This document shows positions 8,739 to 17,331 of a DNA stretch of 64,000 nt, piece by piece; the first letter of the stretch is position 1; the number at the start of each line of letters is the position of its first letter. Origin of the DNA: CAZAMI01 sp964627805 (GTDB taxonomy: Archaea > Thermoproteota > Thermoprotei_A > Sulfolobales > NBVN01); the NCBI GenBank assembly GCA_964627805.1, contig CAZVLA010000020.1, positions 56,649 through 120,648 of the forward strand. The letters run 5' to 3'. The notes beneath the pieces are model-generated. The model was not told the DNA's origin, made no database searches, and saw nothing but the letters and a program-made list of their open reading frames with translations. The position numbers were made by a program, and so were the translations under genes.

Positions 8739-9380
8739 TTAGTGACTTAATACGTACTTAATGAATGGGTTACTCCTAATCTCCTCCTCAATAGTCGTCT
8801 CCCTACCGTGTCCAGGCATTACCTTAGTATCCTTAGGTAACTCCTTAACTAACTTCTTAAGCGACATGAGTAGATCCTCCCTACTACTTAATGGTAGGTC
8901 CGTACGCCCGACCGTACCCCTAAATAACGTATCACCAGTGAATACCGTCTTGAGTTCAGGTATGTAGTAACTAATGGATCCTGGAGTATGTCCTGGTGTG
9001 TGTAGGAACTTAACCTTGACCCACCCCATATCTAACGTACCGTCACCTCTGAGGAGTATATCCGGTACTGGGTTAAACCACTTAACCCCCCAGTAACGAG
9101 CTAAGTCCCTAGCTAAGGGTATTAACTGTAGGTCGTCACCACCCATAACTAACTTAGCACCCGTTAACTCCTTAACTGCTTGAGCCTCAGCTACGTGGTC
9201 AGTATGTACGTGAGTTATTAGTATGTACTTAAGCTTAATTAACCCACGGTCAATTAAGTAGTTAATCCTTAAGATAGAGCCTGGTGGTGCATCAATAAGT
9301 AGTGCCTCATAAGAAGGACCCACTACTAAGTAGGAATTCGTATCTAGGGGTCCTAAGACGTACTTACGTATCTCCACCAT
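8739..9380 (-). CDS. Metallo-beta-lactamase-fold hydrolase, glyoxalase II-like
   Basis: The protein has 213 residues and an MBL fold of the hydroxyacylglutathione-hydrolase type. Metal ligands are seen in order: THVHTDH at about 55-61, HTPGHTPG at about 123-130, TGDTLFRGTVGRTDLP, and a final GHGRETT. Size and motifs fit thioesterase-type enzymes that hydrolyse acyl thioesters with two zinc or iron ions. The thiol carrier in an archaeon would not be glutathione, so the substrate is open. The gene is convergent and abuts the DUF4392 gene with no spacer. Confidence 0.85.
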   Translation of the reverse strand: MVEIRKYVLGPLDTNSYLVVGPSYEALLIDAPPGSILRINYLIDRGLIKLKYILITHVHTDHVAEAQAVKELTGAKLVMGGDDLQLIPLARDLARYWGVKWFNPVPDILLRGDGTLDMGWVKVKFLHTPGHTPGSISYYIPELKTVFTGDTLFRGTVGRTDLPLSSREDLLMSLKKLVKELPKDTKVMPGHGRETTIEEEIRSNPFIKYVLSH

Positions 9381-9489
9381 AAGGACCCGATACAGTTAGT
9401 GAGTTAGTAACTAATCAATGTAGTGCCCTCAAGTACTGAGTAACTCTAATTACCTATTACTCTGTTATTAAGTAGTTAGAGGGTCGGGA

Positions 9490-10182
9490 TTGAGTGTAAG
9501 GATTACCGTGTTAGTAGATAATGAGCCTAGTGAGGGGCTAATACATGCTTGGGGTTGGAGTGTACTCATTAACTTAAGTAACTACTCAATACTCTTTGAC
9601 GCAGGACCGGATCCTCAAGTACTACTCAATAATGCTGAAGTACTCAATATAGACTTAAGGGATGTTGACTTAGCAGTACTTAGTCATCACCACCTAGACC
9701 ATGCAGGAGGGTTTGAATTACTAGGTAGGTTAAGGAGGGGGGTTAAGGTGTACGTCCCACCAGGTAGGTTGGGCTACCTCAGGTCATGGGGCTTAGAACC
9801 CGTAGTGAATAAAAGTGGGTGTGAATTAATTGAGGGTAGAGCCTGGTTAACACCAGTACTTAGTACGGGTTTATGGGGTATTAGAGAGCATGCGTTAGTA
9901 GTAATGAGTAGTGAGGGACCCATACTAATAACGGGGTGCTCACACCCAGGAATCGATTTATTCGTAATTAAGGCCTTAGACATAACGGGGAATAAGTACT
10001 TAAGAGCAGTCATAGGGGGGCTCCACGGACCGAGTACGGAAGAAATCGATAAAATCGCTAAAGTAACTAAATCAATAGCACCAACACACTGTAGTGGATA
10101 CGAAGCTAAGGAATACATAAAGAGGAAATACCCAGATAAGTACCTAGAATTAAGAACAGGAAGTAATATCATCATACCTTAA
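9490..10182 (+). CDS. MBL-fold enzyme of the COG1237 type (pterin-related)
   Basis: The protein has 230 residues. The ligand motif SHHHLDHAGG lies at about 65-74. Later ligands are in GCSHPGIDLF and GGLHGPS, the pattern of the family named after an archaeal dihydropterin-ribofuranosylaminobenzene phosphate synthase used in methanopterin synthesis. The start is a TTG at 9490. The name of the reaction is borrowed from one studied member, so only the fold and subfamily should be trusted. Confidence 0.75.
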   Translation: MSVRITVLVDNEPSEGLIHAWGWSVLINLSNYSILFDAGPDPQVLLNNAEVLNIDLRDVDLAVLSHHHLDHAGGFELLGRLRRGVKVYVPPGRLGYLRSWGLEPVVNKSGCELIEGRAWLTPVLSTGLWGIREHALVVMSSEGPILITGCSHPGIDLFVIKALDITGNKYLRAVIGGLHGPSTEEIDKIAKVTKSIAPTHCSGYEAKEYIKRKYPDKYLELRTGSNIIIP

Positions 10183-10194
10183 AGCAATGAGCCT

Positions 10195-10208
10195 CACACC
10201 TTAAAAAG
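10195..10208 (+). promoter_or_regulatory. Promoter of the rod-shaped RNA
   Basis: CTTAAAAAG at 10200-10208, preceded by CACAC, is a plausible BRE/TATA. Its centre is about 27 bases before 10231, and the helix of the downstream structure begins at 10233. The spacing is what an archaeal promoter starting exactly at the base of the rod would need. Confidence 0.5.
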
Positions 10209-10231
10209 GAAACAAAACACCAGATACTAAA

Positions 10232-10460
10232 CGGAGCTGGAACCTCTAGAGAACCTCTCTCCTCCAGAAAAACCCTCCCGAGCCCCGCAACACCCCGAGT
10301 CGGGAGCGCAGTAGGAACTGGCGAGGCGCAGGTGACCCGGGGGCCTGCGGCCTTGCTGGTTCCTACTGTTGCTCCCTCCCCGGGGGCTCGGGGTGCTGTG
10401 GGGCTTGAGAGGGTTTTTCTGGAGGAGAGAGGTTCTCTAGAGGTTCCGGTCTCCACCTTT
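10232..10460 (+). ncRNA. Unidentified GC-rich rod-shaped structured RNA, about 220 nt
   Basis: The region 10233-10454 folds into one long hairpin. GGAG 10233-10236 pairs with CTCC 10451-10454. Then 10239-10277 pairs perfectly with 10409-10447 (39 bp). 10281-10299 pairs with 10387-10405 with G.U pairs and one A.C mismatch. GGGAGC 10302-10307 pairs with 10371-10376, CAGTAGGAAC 10309-10318 with 10359-10368, and GCAGG 10328-10332 with 10344-10348, leaving an apical loop at 10333-10343. The segment is much richer in GC than its surroundings. A TATA element lies upstream and a T-rich stretch follows. It lacks the GGAA...AGCAG motif of SRP RNA and the conserved boxes of RNase P RNA. Strand is inferred from promoter and terminator. 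Confidence 0.6.
10239..10447. repeat. Perfect 39-bp inverted repeat
   Basis: The arm 10239-10277 is the exact reverse complement of 10409-10447. The 131 bases between the arms are themselves largely self-complementary. I see no target-site duplication at the outer ends, so a miniature transposon is less likely than an RNA gene. In double-stranded DNA this palindrome could extrude as a cruciform. Confidence 0.9.
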
Positions 10461-10478
10461 CTTGATTTGATTCTTTTC
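10458..10478 (+). terminator. T-rich end of the rod RNA
   Basis: TTTCTTGATTTGATTCTTTT begins four bases after the base of the rod. Interrupted T tracts of this kind are typical archaeal terminators. It supports the plus strand as the transcribed one. Confidence 0.5.
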
Positions 10479-10545
10479 AATGCATCATTGAATGCTTAGT
10501 TACGTTACTAATACTAACCTATATTAGAATGACTAGTATGTAGTA

Positions 10546-11526
10546 TTGGTGGTCATTCTGTCCTCGGGATCGGTAGCTACTATATTTACTCACGGTGATG
10601 CTGATGGAGTATCCGCAGCTGCGTTAGCTTTAGCAGCTTTGAGGCTTTACTACGGTTCTGTTAATGTCTTCTTCTCGAATCCTGTTGGGTTAGTTAATGA
10701 TTTTATTAGGGATGCTGAGGGTGATGTATACATTATTGATATAGCTATTAGTGAGGCTCATGCTGAGGAGTTTGCTGAGGTTGTGAGGGGTTATGAAGGT
10801 AGGGTCACCTTAATTGACCACCACCCACTACCCATGGTTATTGACGTTAATAGACTTAACGTTAAGTTAATACATTCTCTAGAGTGTAGTGCTTCTGAAT
10901 TGACTTTTAAGTACTTTAGGGATGCTTTAGACCCTGACTACGATAGGGTTGCTCTATACGGTGCTATAGGTGATTACTTGGATCATACACCATGGGTAGT
11001 TAAGAGGCTTGAGAGGTGGGATAAGAGGCAGATATACTTCGAGGCGGGTATATTAGCTTTAGGTCTTGAGGGTTCTAGGGGTATGTACGACTTTAAGAGG
11101 AGTGTCGTTGAGCACCTATCAAGAAATTGGAGACCGTCCCAACTTAGTGAATTAACTATAAGGGCGTTAACGCAGGCATCAAGTCTTGAGAAGCTCCATG
11201 AGTGGGTTAGGGACCACGTACTAACTAAGGATAACGTAGCCTACGTAATCAACCCACCAGGTAGTTTAGGTATTGCAGCAGCTTATGCGATGGGTGTTAC
11301 GTCTAAGCCCCTGGGGGTAGCTGCTAGGGAGAGGGATGGCGAGTACGTAATTAGCTTAAGAGCTGAGAGAGGCGTCATTAACTTAGATAGGGTACTTAGG
11401 GGTGTTGTTAAGGAGTTAGGGGGTTCTTTAGGAGGTCACCCATGGGCTGCTGGGGGGAGATTACCTAAGGGGAGGTTCGAGGAACTACTTAACTACCTAA
11501 ATAACTTATTGAAGAGGGAGGGCTAG
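10546..11526 (+). CDS. DHH-family phosphoesterase
   Basis: The protein has 326 residues. The DHH catalytic motifs are HGDADG at 16-21, an aspartate in IDIAIS near 65, and DHH in LIDHHPLP near 90. The C-terminal DHHA1-like part ends with GGSLGGHPWAAGGRLP, the usual GGGGH-type loop. The family cleaves oligonucleotides, cyclic dinucleotides or single-stranded DNA with Mn2+. A TATA element CCTATATTAG at 10519-10528 is about 25 bases before the TTG at 10546, so the mRNA is probably leaderless. Whether it is a RecJ-like nuclease or a nano-RNase cannot be decided by eye. Confidence 0.85.
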   Translation: MVVILSSGSVATIFTHGDADGVSAAALALAALRLYYGSVNVFFSNPVGLVNDFIRDAEGDVYIIDIAISEAHAEEFAEVVRGYEGRVTLIDHHPLPMVIDVNRLNVKLIHSLECSASELTFKYFRDALDPDYDRVALYGAIGDYLDHTPWVVKRLERWDKRQIYFEAGILALGLEGSRGMYDFKRSVVEHLSRNWRPSQLSELTIRALTQASSLEKLHEWVRDHVLTKDNVAYVINPPGSLGIAAAYAMGVTSKPLGVAARERDGEYVISLRAERGVINLDRVLRGVVKELGGSLGGHPWAAGGRLPKGRFEELLNYLNNLLKREG

Positions 11527-11611
11527 CCCATGTAGAATTGCTTGATAAGGACGCAAGAGTAGCTCCCTACCTTTATATTCCTAGCAACACCCTCTCTAGT
11601 AGGGATAGGAG

Positions 11612-12337
11612 TTGAGGAGGGTAGTACCTACCATTAAGTTAGTTAATGTAAAGAAGATATACAAGACAGGATCAGTAATTACCTGGGGCTTAAGAGGAGT
11701 TAATTTGGAGGTATGGAGGGGTGAGTTCATAGCTATTATGGGTCCCTCAGGATCGGGTAAGACGACCTTACTAAACATAATAGGTCTCCTAGATAGGCCA
11801 ACCTACGGTGAGGTATACATAGACGGTATACCAGTATCTAAATTAAGTAATAAGGAATTAGCTAAGATAAGGAACTACAAGATAGGTTTCGTATTTCAGC
11901 AGTATAACCTAATAAATAGGTTAACGGTCCTTGAGAACATAGAATTACCCTTAGTACCTAGGGGCATCCCTAGGGGGGTACGTGTTAAGCTAGCTATTGA
12001 CGCGTTAATTAAAGCCGCCGGTCATCCGTCTTGGATTAAGAAGAAACCCCTTCAATTATCCGGTGGTCAGCAACAGAGGGTGGCCATCGCTAGAGCTATA
12101 GTTACTAGGCCATCAATAATACTAGCTGATGAACCGACAGGCAATCTGGATAGGAAGTCATCTAAGAAGGTTATGGAGACATTCACTAAGTTAAACCGTA
12201 GTGGTCAGACAATAGTGATGGTTACTCACGACCCTGAAGTAGCTAACTGCGCTCAGAAAATCTACAGAATAAGTGATGGCAGGATCGTAAGTATTGAGGA
12301 GCCAGAGGAGAGTAAATGCATTCTCTATACAGCATAG
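11612..12337 (+). CDS. ABC transporter ATPase, MacB/LolD type
   Basis: The protein has 241 residues. Walker A GPSGSGKT is at 44-51, the Q-loop is in VFQQYNL, the signature LSGGQQQRVAIARA is near 149, Walker B with DEPTGNLD near 172, and the switch histidine in VTHD near 205. The sequence is of the MacB/LolD class, which drives mechanotransmission or lipoprotein-type machines rather than plain import. The permease partner is the FtsX/MacB-like protein at 16097, with a giant repeat protein gene between them. The start is a TTG; AGGGATAGGAG lies just before it. Confidence 0.9.
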   Translation: MRRVVPTIKLVNVKKIYKTGSVITWGLRGVNLEVWRGEFIAIMGPSGSGKTTLLNIIGLLDRPTYGEVYIDGIPVSKLSNKELAKIRNYKIGFVFQQYNLINRLTVLENIELPLVPRGIPRGVRVKLAIDALIKAAGHPSWIKKKPLQLSGGQQQRVAIARAIVTRPSIILADEPTGNLDRKSSKKVMETFTKLNRSGQTIVMVTHDPEVANCAQKIYRISDGRIVSIEEPEESKCILYTA

Positions 12338-12340
12338 ATT

Positions 12341-12381
12341 GTTTGGGAAAGTATATTTACTCCAGTAAATATACTCCAAAC
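12341..12381. promoter_or_regulatory. Extended dyad between ABC ATPase and repeat-protein genes
   Basis: AGTATATTTAC 12350-12360 and GTAAATATACT 12365-12375 are perfect 11-bp arms around TCCA. Outside them GTTTGG 12341-12346 matches CCAAAC 12376-12381 after a 3-base bulge, giving 17 paired bases per arm. The dyad fills almost the whole 46-bp gap. As RNA it is a hairpin that could trim or attenuate the operon mRNA. As DNA it is an operator overlapping a TATA-like core. Confidence 0.6.
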
Positions 12382-12392
12382 AGGTGCGGGGA

Positions 12393-15300
12393 ATGGGGTG
12401 TGTACGTAGTGACTTAAGGAAGTGCTTGTCAGTAATTATTATTTCTGCGTTACTTACTGAGTTACTCATCCCGATTACCTACGTTAGTGCTAACCCACAT
12501 GATGTCTACCTAGTCAGTTACTCCATAAGGTCAAGTGCTGGGGAGCCTGAAGTATATCCTGGAAGTAAGAACGTTAATATGGAGTTAGCTATTAAGAACA
12601 ACGCAAGTATGAGTATATATGATGTCCAAGCATGCTTCTACCCACCCCAAGGATTCACGGTTAGGGGTCAGACATGCGTTGATGCTACAGCACTGAACGG
12701 TACCAAGAAGAAGAGCTACGCACCCGGTGAGTTATTCAGGGTTAGGACGACCTTCGACATCGATAAGAGCGTGAAGCCTGGTAGGTACTTCTTCGAGGTA
12801 CATGTATTCTACACATTAAACGGTACGCGTAAGATGGAGTACGTATTCGTGCCGGTCGACGTTAAGCCCTACCCACCAATCAACGTTAGTGTTATTGAGT
12901 ATTGGTGGGGTAGTTACGAGGTGTATCCAGGAACCACCAACGCTAACTTAAACGTCCTAATTAAGAACGTAGGTAATGTAAGCATAACAGGCGGTGATAT
13001 TGAGTTAAGACTCCCTAAGCCCTTCAAACCTAGGTTCATAAGAGCAACTATAGGTAATTTAGATAAGAACGCTACTCAAACAGTTAGATTCAGCGGCATT
13101 GACATACCACCAACTACTAAGCCAGGTAAGTATAACTTCACGTTAAGACTAAACGTAACTGCTCAGACGGATGATGGTGTTCAGTACAGCGCATTTACTG
13201 AGGTTAATGTTACGGTCGAGGTTAAGAAACACCCGCCACTCCTACTTAAGGTAGTTAATGCGTTATGGAGTAGTGAAGTTGCTTACCCACACACTAAGGA
13301 ATTAACGCTTAGAGTAACTATACAGAACCTAGACATCTCAACGATAAACTCAGTAGTAGCTAAGCTACACCTACCTAAGGGTTTCATGACTAGGGAGGGT
13401 AAGGACTACGTAGTAACCTCCTTAAGTAACGTAAATTACGGATTCGGGGATGTATTCACACTTACGTTCCAGGGAATAAACGTAAGTACTAAAGCACCAC
13501 TAAACACTACATTAAGGCTGGACTTAAGGATAGTTGGTTCGTATAGAGGTGCTTCATTCATCGTTAACCAAACACTCAACGTTACTGCTAGGTTAGTTAA
13601 TGAATCAGCTATAGTACTGATTACGCAGGAGTGGCTACTTAATGGTAGGTCGGCCGAGGCACTACCGTCATCGAGGGGATTAACACTATCACTCACACTA
13701 CTTAACTTAGGTACGAATAACATCGTCTCCATATGGCCTAAGGAGCTAAGCCTGCCCAAGGGCTTCATACTTAAGGGTTACGGAGGTACGTGCTTGAACG
13801 GTGTTAGGGCTGGGGGTACGTGTACTATACAGTTAAACCTAGACATTAGTAAGGACTTAAGACCTGATGAGTACTTAGTAAAGCTTTACTTAGGAGTTAT
13901 AACTTCCTCAGGTAATACATACATGTACAGTAACTTCAGTATTGAGACATTCATAGGTATATCACCACCTACTAAATTCAAGCCAGTAATAATCCTCGGT
14001 AAGGCTTGGTGGGGTAGGGGAGCTCCCGAAACCGTATTTTCGGGTCAGAAGAACGTACCGATACACATCGAGATAGATAACGTAGGTAGGTGGGCAGCTA
14101 GTAATGTATACGTCACCGTATCAGTAGTTAAGGGCGGTGTTAAGCTTAAGGACTTTAAGGGGCTGTGCTCGACCGAATTAAGGCCGGGGACTTCATGTAC
14201 TTTCACGACCTACGCTGACATAAGTAATAACTTCACAGGTAATGTAGTGCTTAAGGTACTAGTTAATTACACAACAATAAACTACAACTCATTCATTAAG
14301 TGGTTTAAGGAGTTCAAGATAGTACTACCCGTAGTTAGTTACGTAGGTTACAGAATGTATGGTGGGGTCACCCTAGTTAGTTGGGGGTGGGAGAGTAACT
14401 ACCCAGTATTCCCAGGTACTCAAAATGCTACGTACTCAGTAACTATAGCTAATCACTACCCCTACAGGATAGAGGGTATTGAATTCATACTAAAACTGCC
14501 TAAGGGTATTAAGGCTAAGAACGGTACCTCAGTAGTTACTTCCTACGTAGCTGGGCCCGTAAATACTGACGCAACAGCAACTACAACATTCACACTAACC
14601 ATACCCAACACCACGAAGCCAGGGATTTACTACGGAGTACTTAAGGTTAAGTACGTAATCTCATGTGGCGGGCCATCAGCTAAGGGTGAAGCGACCTTTA
14701 AGGTACCTATTCAAGTCAATAGTATTGAGAGGGGTATTGAGTTCGTAGCGTCTGGTTGGGTAGGTGCTTCAGCAGCACCCATGACCTACGGCAATAAGTT
14801 CTACTTCATACTAAGGAATACTGACTTCCCGAGTATGAGGGGTGTAGTAGCTACGCTATACCTACCTAAGGGTATAGTGTCGTCAGTAACTAACTCATCA
14901 GTAATTAAGCTCTACCCAACAAGTACTTCGCAACTACAGATGCAGCAATTAAGTACTCAAGCAACTTCACTACCCACTACATACGCTAAGTTAGTGGCTT
15001 CACTAGTAACTACTCAAGCAGGTCCTCAACAACCACAGACAGGTTTCACTAGGGGTGATTTCCTAGTATTTACGACTACACTCAACGTACTTAACGTCAC
15101 TCCGGGAACTTATTATGCATGGATTAAGTTGACGTTCATAGATAATTGGGGAGTCCTTCGGGTGTTCAGGATTAAAGTACCTATAGTTGTCCTAGGTAGT
15201 AGTAAGGTAGTTAAGGTATGGGCTTTAAGTGACTTAAGGTTCGTTAGGAGGTCAGGTACTTTAAGGGTGGCTCTAGTTAACGTGGGTTCATCACCTATAT

Positions 15301-16100
15301 ACAACGTCTACGTAGCTATATACCCAGTAGTCCAGTACATAACGGTTTCAAGCCCCATAAAGTACTTCAATGTACTACTACCGAATAAGGTGATTACTCT
15401 AGAACTACCCGCTTACTTTAACCCAATACCTGTTCAGGGAGGTGCTGTGGTTACCTATGGTAACATGCCGTTCAGAGCATCAATAATGTACACCGACGCT
15501 AACGGCTTTAGACATACATTCAATACCTCATTCACAGTAACTGTCGAGCCCTACATAGAGTTAGTACTTAGTGATGTTAAGGCTAAGTGGGAAGGAGGTA
15601 CGCTTAAGCTATCAGGAACCATAACTAACTTAGGTAACGCACAAGCCCAGAGAGTTATGGCTTACGCTAAAGTAGGTAATAGGTTAAGTGAGGGTAGCTT
15701 CGTGGGCGATATAGACCCCTCATCCCAGTCATCATTCTCGATAGTGATGAGTGACTTACCACCTACTAAGAGTGTTAAGTTAATAATAACCTACTACGAC
15801 CCATTCAATGAGGAGCATAACATAACTAGGATATATGGTGTTAAGCTAATAGTACTCAACACCACAACAACAGCTAAGGCAGCAGGACCCCTATCATTCA
15901 TAACGGGCGGTAAGCCTACACTTGAGAGGTACATAATAATAGGTTTAGTAGCTGCTTTCCTAATACTAGTGTGGTTAGCTATTAGGTCATACCTAAGGAG
16001 GCACTCCGCAAGACCCCTAGAAGGCTTAGAGGGCTTAGAGGGTCTTGCGGAAGGAGGGGGTGAGGGTGAAGGGAGTGGTGGAGGAGGTGGTTCTTCATGA
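12393..16100 (+). CDS. Giant exported repeat protein of an ABC system (COG1361-like)
   Basis: The protein has 1235 residues from the ATG at 12393, chosen because AGGTG at 12382-12386 is six bases upstream; an in-frame GTG at 12384 is the alternative. After an N-terminal signal segment come about nine Ig-like beta domains of roughly 125 residues. Most open with a tryptophan- or tyrosine-containing strand followed by (Y/F)PG and a strand such as NVLIKNVGN. A C-terminal helix (GLVAAFLILVWLAI) is followed by a Gly/Glu tail in the cytoplasm. It overlaps the permease gene by 4 bases. It is probably the extracellular, membrane-held part of the MacB-like machine. What it binds is unknown. Confidence 0.82.
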   Translation: MGCVRSDLRKCLSVIIISALLTELLIPITYVSANPHDVYLVSYSIRSSAGEPEVYPGSKNVNMELAIKNNASMSIYDVQACFYPPQGFTVRGQTCVDATALNGTKKKSYAPGELFRVRTTFDIDKSVKPGRYFFEVHVFYTLNGTRKMEYVFVPVDVKPYPPINVSVIEYWWGSYEVYPGTTNANLNVLIKNVGNVSITGGDIELRLPKPFKPRFIRATIGNLDKNATQTVRFSGIDIPPTTKPGKYNFTLRLNVTAQTDDGVQYSAFTEVNVTVEVKKHPPLLLKVVNALWSSEVAYPHTKELTLRVTIQNLDISTINSVVAKLHLPKGFMTREGKDYVVTSLSNVNYGFGDVFTLTFQGINVSTKAPLNTTLRLDLRIVGSYRGASFIVNQTLNVTARLVNESAIVLITQEWLLNGRSAEALPSSRGLTLSLTLLNLGTNNIVSIWPKELSLPKGFILKGYGGTCLNGVRAGGTCTIQLNLDISKDLRPDEYLVKLYLGVITSSGNTYMYSNFSIETFIGISPPTKFKPVIILGKAWWGRGAPETVFSGQKNVPIHIEIDNVGRWAASNVYVTVSVVKGGVKLKDFKGLCSTELRPGTSCTFTTYADISNNFTGNVVLKVLVNYTTINYNSFIKWFKEFKIVLPVVSYVGYRMYGGVTLVSWGWESNYPVFPGTQNATYSVTIANHYPYRIEGIEFILKLPKGIKAKNGTSVVTSYVAGPVNTDATATTTFTLTIPNTTKPGIYYGVLKVKYVISCGGPSAKGEATFKVPIQVNSIERGIEFVASGWVGASAAPMTYGNKFYFILRNTDFPSMRGVVATLYLPKGIVSSVTNSSVIKLYPTSTSQLQMQQLSTQATSLPTTYAKLVASLVTTQAGPQQPQTGFTRGDFLVFTTTLNVLNVTPGTYYAWIKLTFIDNWGVLRVFRIKVPIVVLGSSKVVKVWALSDLRFVRRSGTLRVALVNVGSSPIYNVYVAIYPVVQYITVSSPIKYFNVLLPNKVITLELPAYFNPIPVQGGAVVTYGNMPFRASIMYTDANGFRHTFNTSFTVTVEPYIELVLSDVKAKWEGGTLKLSGTITNLGNAQAQRVMAYAKVGNRLSEGSFVGDIDPSSQSSFSIVMSDLPPTKSVKLIITYYDPFNEEHNITRIYGVKLIVLNTTTTAKAAGPLSFITGGKPTLERYIIIGLVAAFLILVWLAIRSYLRRHSARPLEGLEGLEGLAEGGGEGEGSGGGGGSS

Positions 16101-17314
16101 TCATAAGCGACATAGTCAGGTACGCATTCAAGGCCATGACTGAACGCAAGTTCAGGGCTTTCCTAACTATAATAGGTATAGCCATAGGTCCTTTAGCTTT
16201 AGTAATGATGACTGGCGTTGTTAGGGGGTACTCGAACTACGTTCAGCAGCAACTACTTAGCTTAGGTCAGAACAGCATCTTCGTATTCTCGACGGGTCAG
16301 TACATACTTAAGCAGAGCGACTTAGACTACATAAGGACTATCGATGGTGTCGATAGGGCTGACCCATTCTACCTAACAACAGCTTACGTACAAACACCTG
16401 AAGGTACTAAGCAAGTCAGGGTGTATGCCCTAGACATGGATATGCTTAGAGCTTCATTCGGTAATCTAAAGATACTTAAGGGTGCTTACCCACTACCTAA
16501 CCAACCACTCTACGCAGTAATCGGTTATAAGGTAGCGTTCTCGGAGAAGTCAAGTACTCAGTTCTACGACGTAGGTGATGCACTAACGCTCTACATACCT
16601 AAGGTAGAGAGTGGAGGTACTACTAAGCTTGAGAAGGCAGTAGTTAGGGTTAAGGGGATATTCGCTGAGTACGGAGGTGCTATGTTCCTATCACCAGATA
16701 CAGGCGTATTCCTACCCCTAGACGCCGGTAAGAAGGTACTTAAGATGAATAGGTGGACTGGAATCATGATACTGGCTAAGTCACCTAACTACGTAGAAGC
16801 CATAGTTAATGAGTTGAGGAAGGTCTATAGTGGTAAGGTAGATATCATAGCGTTCCAGCAGATAGCTAAGATCATAGGTTCAGTAACTGCTGCTATGGAC
16901 TTCATAACCTTCTCAGCATCGCTATCAGCATTCGCAGTAGCTGTTGCTGGTACGGCATCAACTATGATTACATCAGTAATTGAGAGGACTAGGGAGATAG
17001 GTGTCCTTAAGGCTATAGGATTTACTGACGGGCAGGTAATGGCCATGATAATAGCTGAGTCCATACTGATGTCCTTAGTAGGTGCTGCAATAGGTATTAC
17101 GTTAGGTGTCGTAGGTGCTTACGCAATGGCTAGTAGGGGAATGACGATAAGGGGAGCTACTCAACCAATAGTAATTAAGGCACCACCAGCAATAACTCCT
17201 GAGTTAATAGGTATGACCTTAGTAATAACTATAGCAGTAGGTGTGTTAGGTGGTTTATTCCCAGCTTATAGAGCGGCTAAGTTACCGCCAGTAGTTGCTC
17301 TAAGGTATGAGTGA
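16097..17314 (+). CDS. FtsX/MacB-like ABC permease
   Basis: The protein has 405 residues. TM1 at about 18-40 is followed by a periplasm-type MacB core domain of about 230 residues. Three C-terminal helices form the FtsX domain; the intervening cytoplasmic loop ERTREIGVLKAIGFTDGQV at about 297-315 is the standard coupling motif. ATGA overlap with the upstream gene shows translational coupling. With the ATPase at 11612 and the repeat protein it forms a complete three-gene mechanotransmission-type ABC set. Confidence 0.9.
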   Translation: MIISDIVRYAFKAMTERKFRAFLTIIGIAIGPLALVMMTGVVRGYSNYVQQQLLSLGQNSIFVFSTGQYILKQSDLDYIRTIDGVDRADPFYLTTAYVQTPEGTKQVRVYALDMDMLRASFGNLKILKGAYPLPNQPLYAVIGYKVAFSEKSSTQFYDVGDALTLYIPKVESGGTTKLEKAVVRVKGIFAEYGGAMFLSPDTGVFLPLDAGKKVLKMNRWTGIMILAKSPNYVEAIVNELRKVYSGKVDIIAFQQIAKIIGSVTAAMDFITFSASLSAFAVAVAGTASTMITSVIERTREIGVLKAIGFTDGQVMAMIIAESILMSLVGAAIGITLGVVGAYAMASRGMTIRGATQPIVIKAPPAITPELIGMTLVITIAVGVLGGLFPAYRAAKLPPVVALRYE

Positions 17315-17323
17315 GGTAAGATC

Positions 17324-17331
17324 GTTTTTAA
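17324..17331 (+). terminator. T-run after the ABC operon
   Basis: CGTTTTTAAC starts ten bases after the permease stop and overlaps the end of the convergent regulator gene at 17328. Confidence 0.4.

Noticed and set aside
10239..10447. Miniature inverted-repeat transposon
   Set aside because: No target-site duplication flanks the arms, the centre is also self-complementary, and no second copy is in the window.
10232..10460. SRP (7S) RNA or RNase P RNA as identity of the rod
   Set aside because: The GGAA tetraloop with the AGCAG asymmetric loop, the Alu-domain UGUAA-type motif and the RNase P conserved boxes are missing on both strands. A perfect 39-bp outer helix is also unlike either RNA.
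10172..10480. 102-residue minus-strand reading frame across the rod RNA
   Set aside because: It lies wholly over the inverted repeat, its composition (Pro, Ala, Thr, Ser, Arg) follows from the GC-rich palindrome, and codon use does not match the genome.
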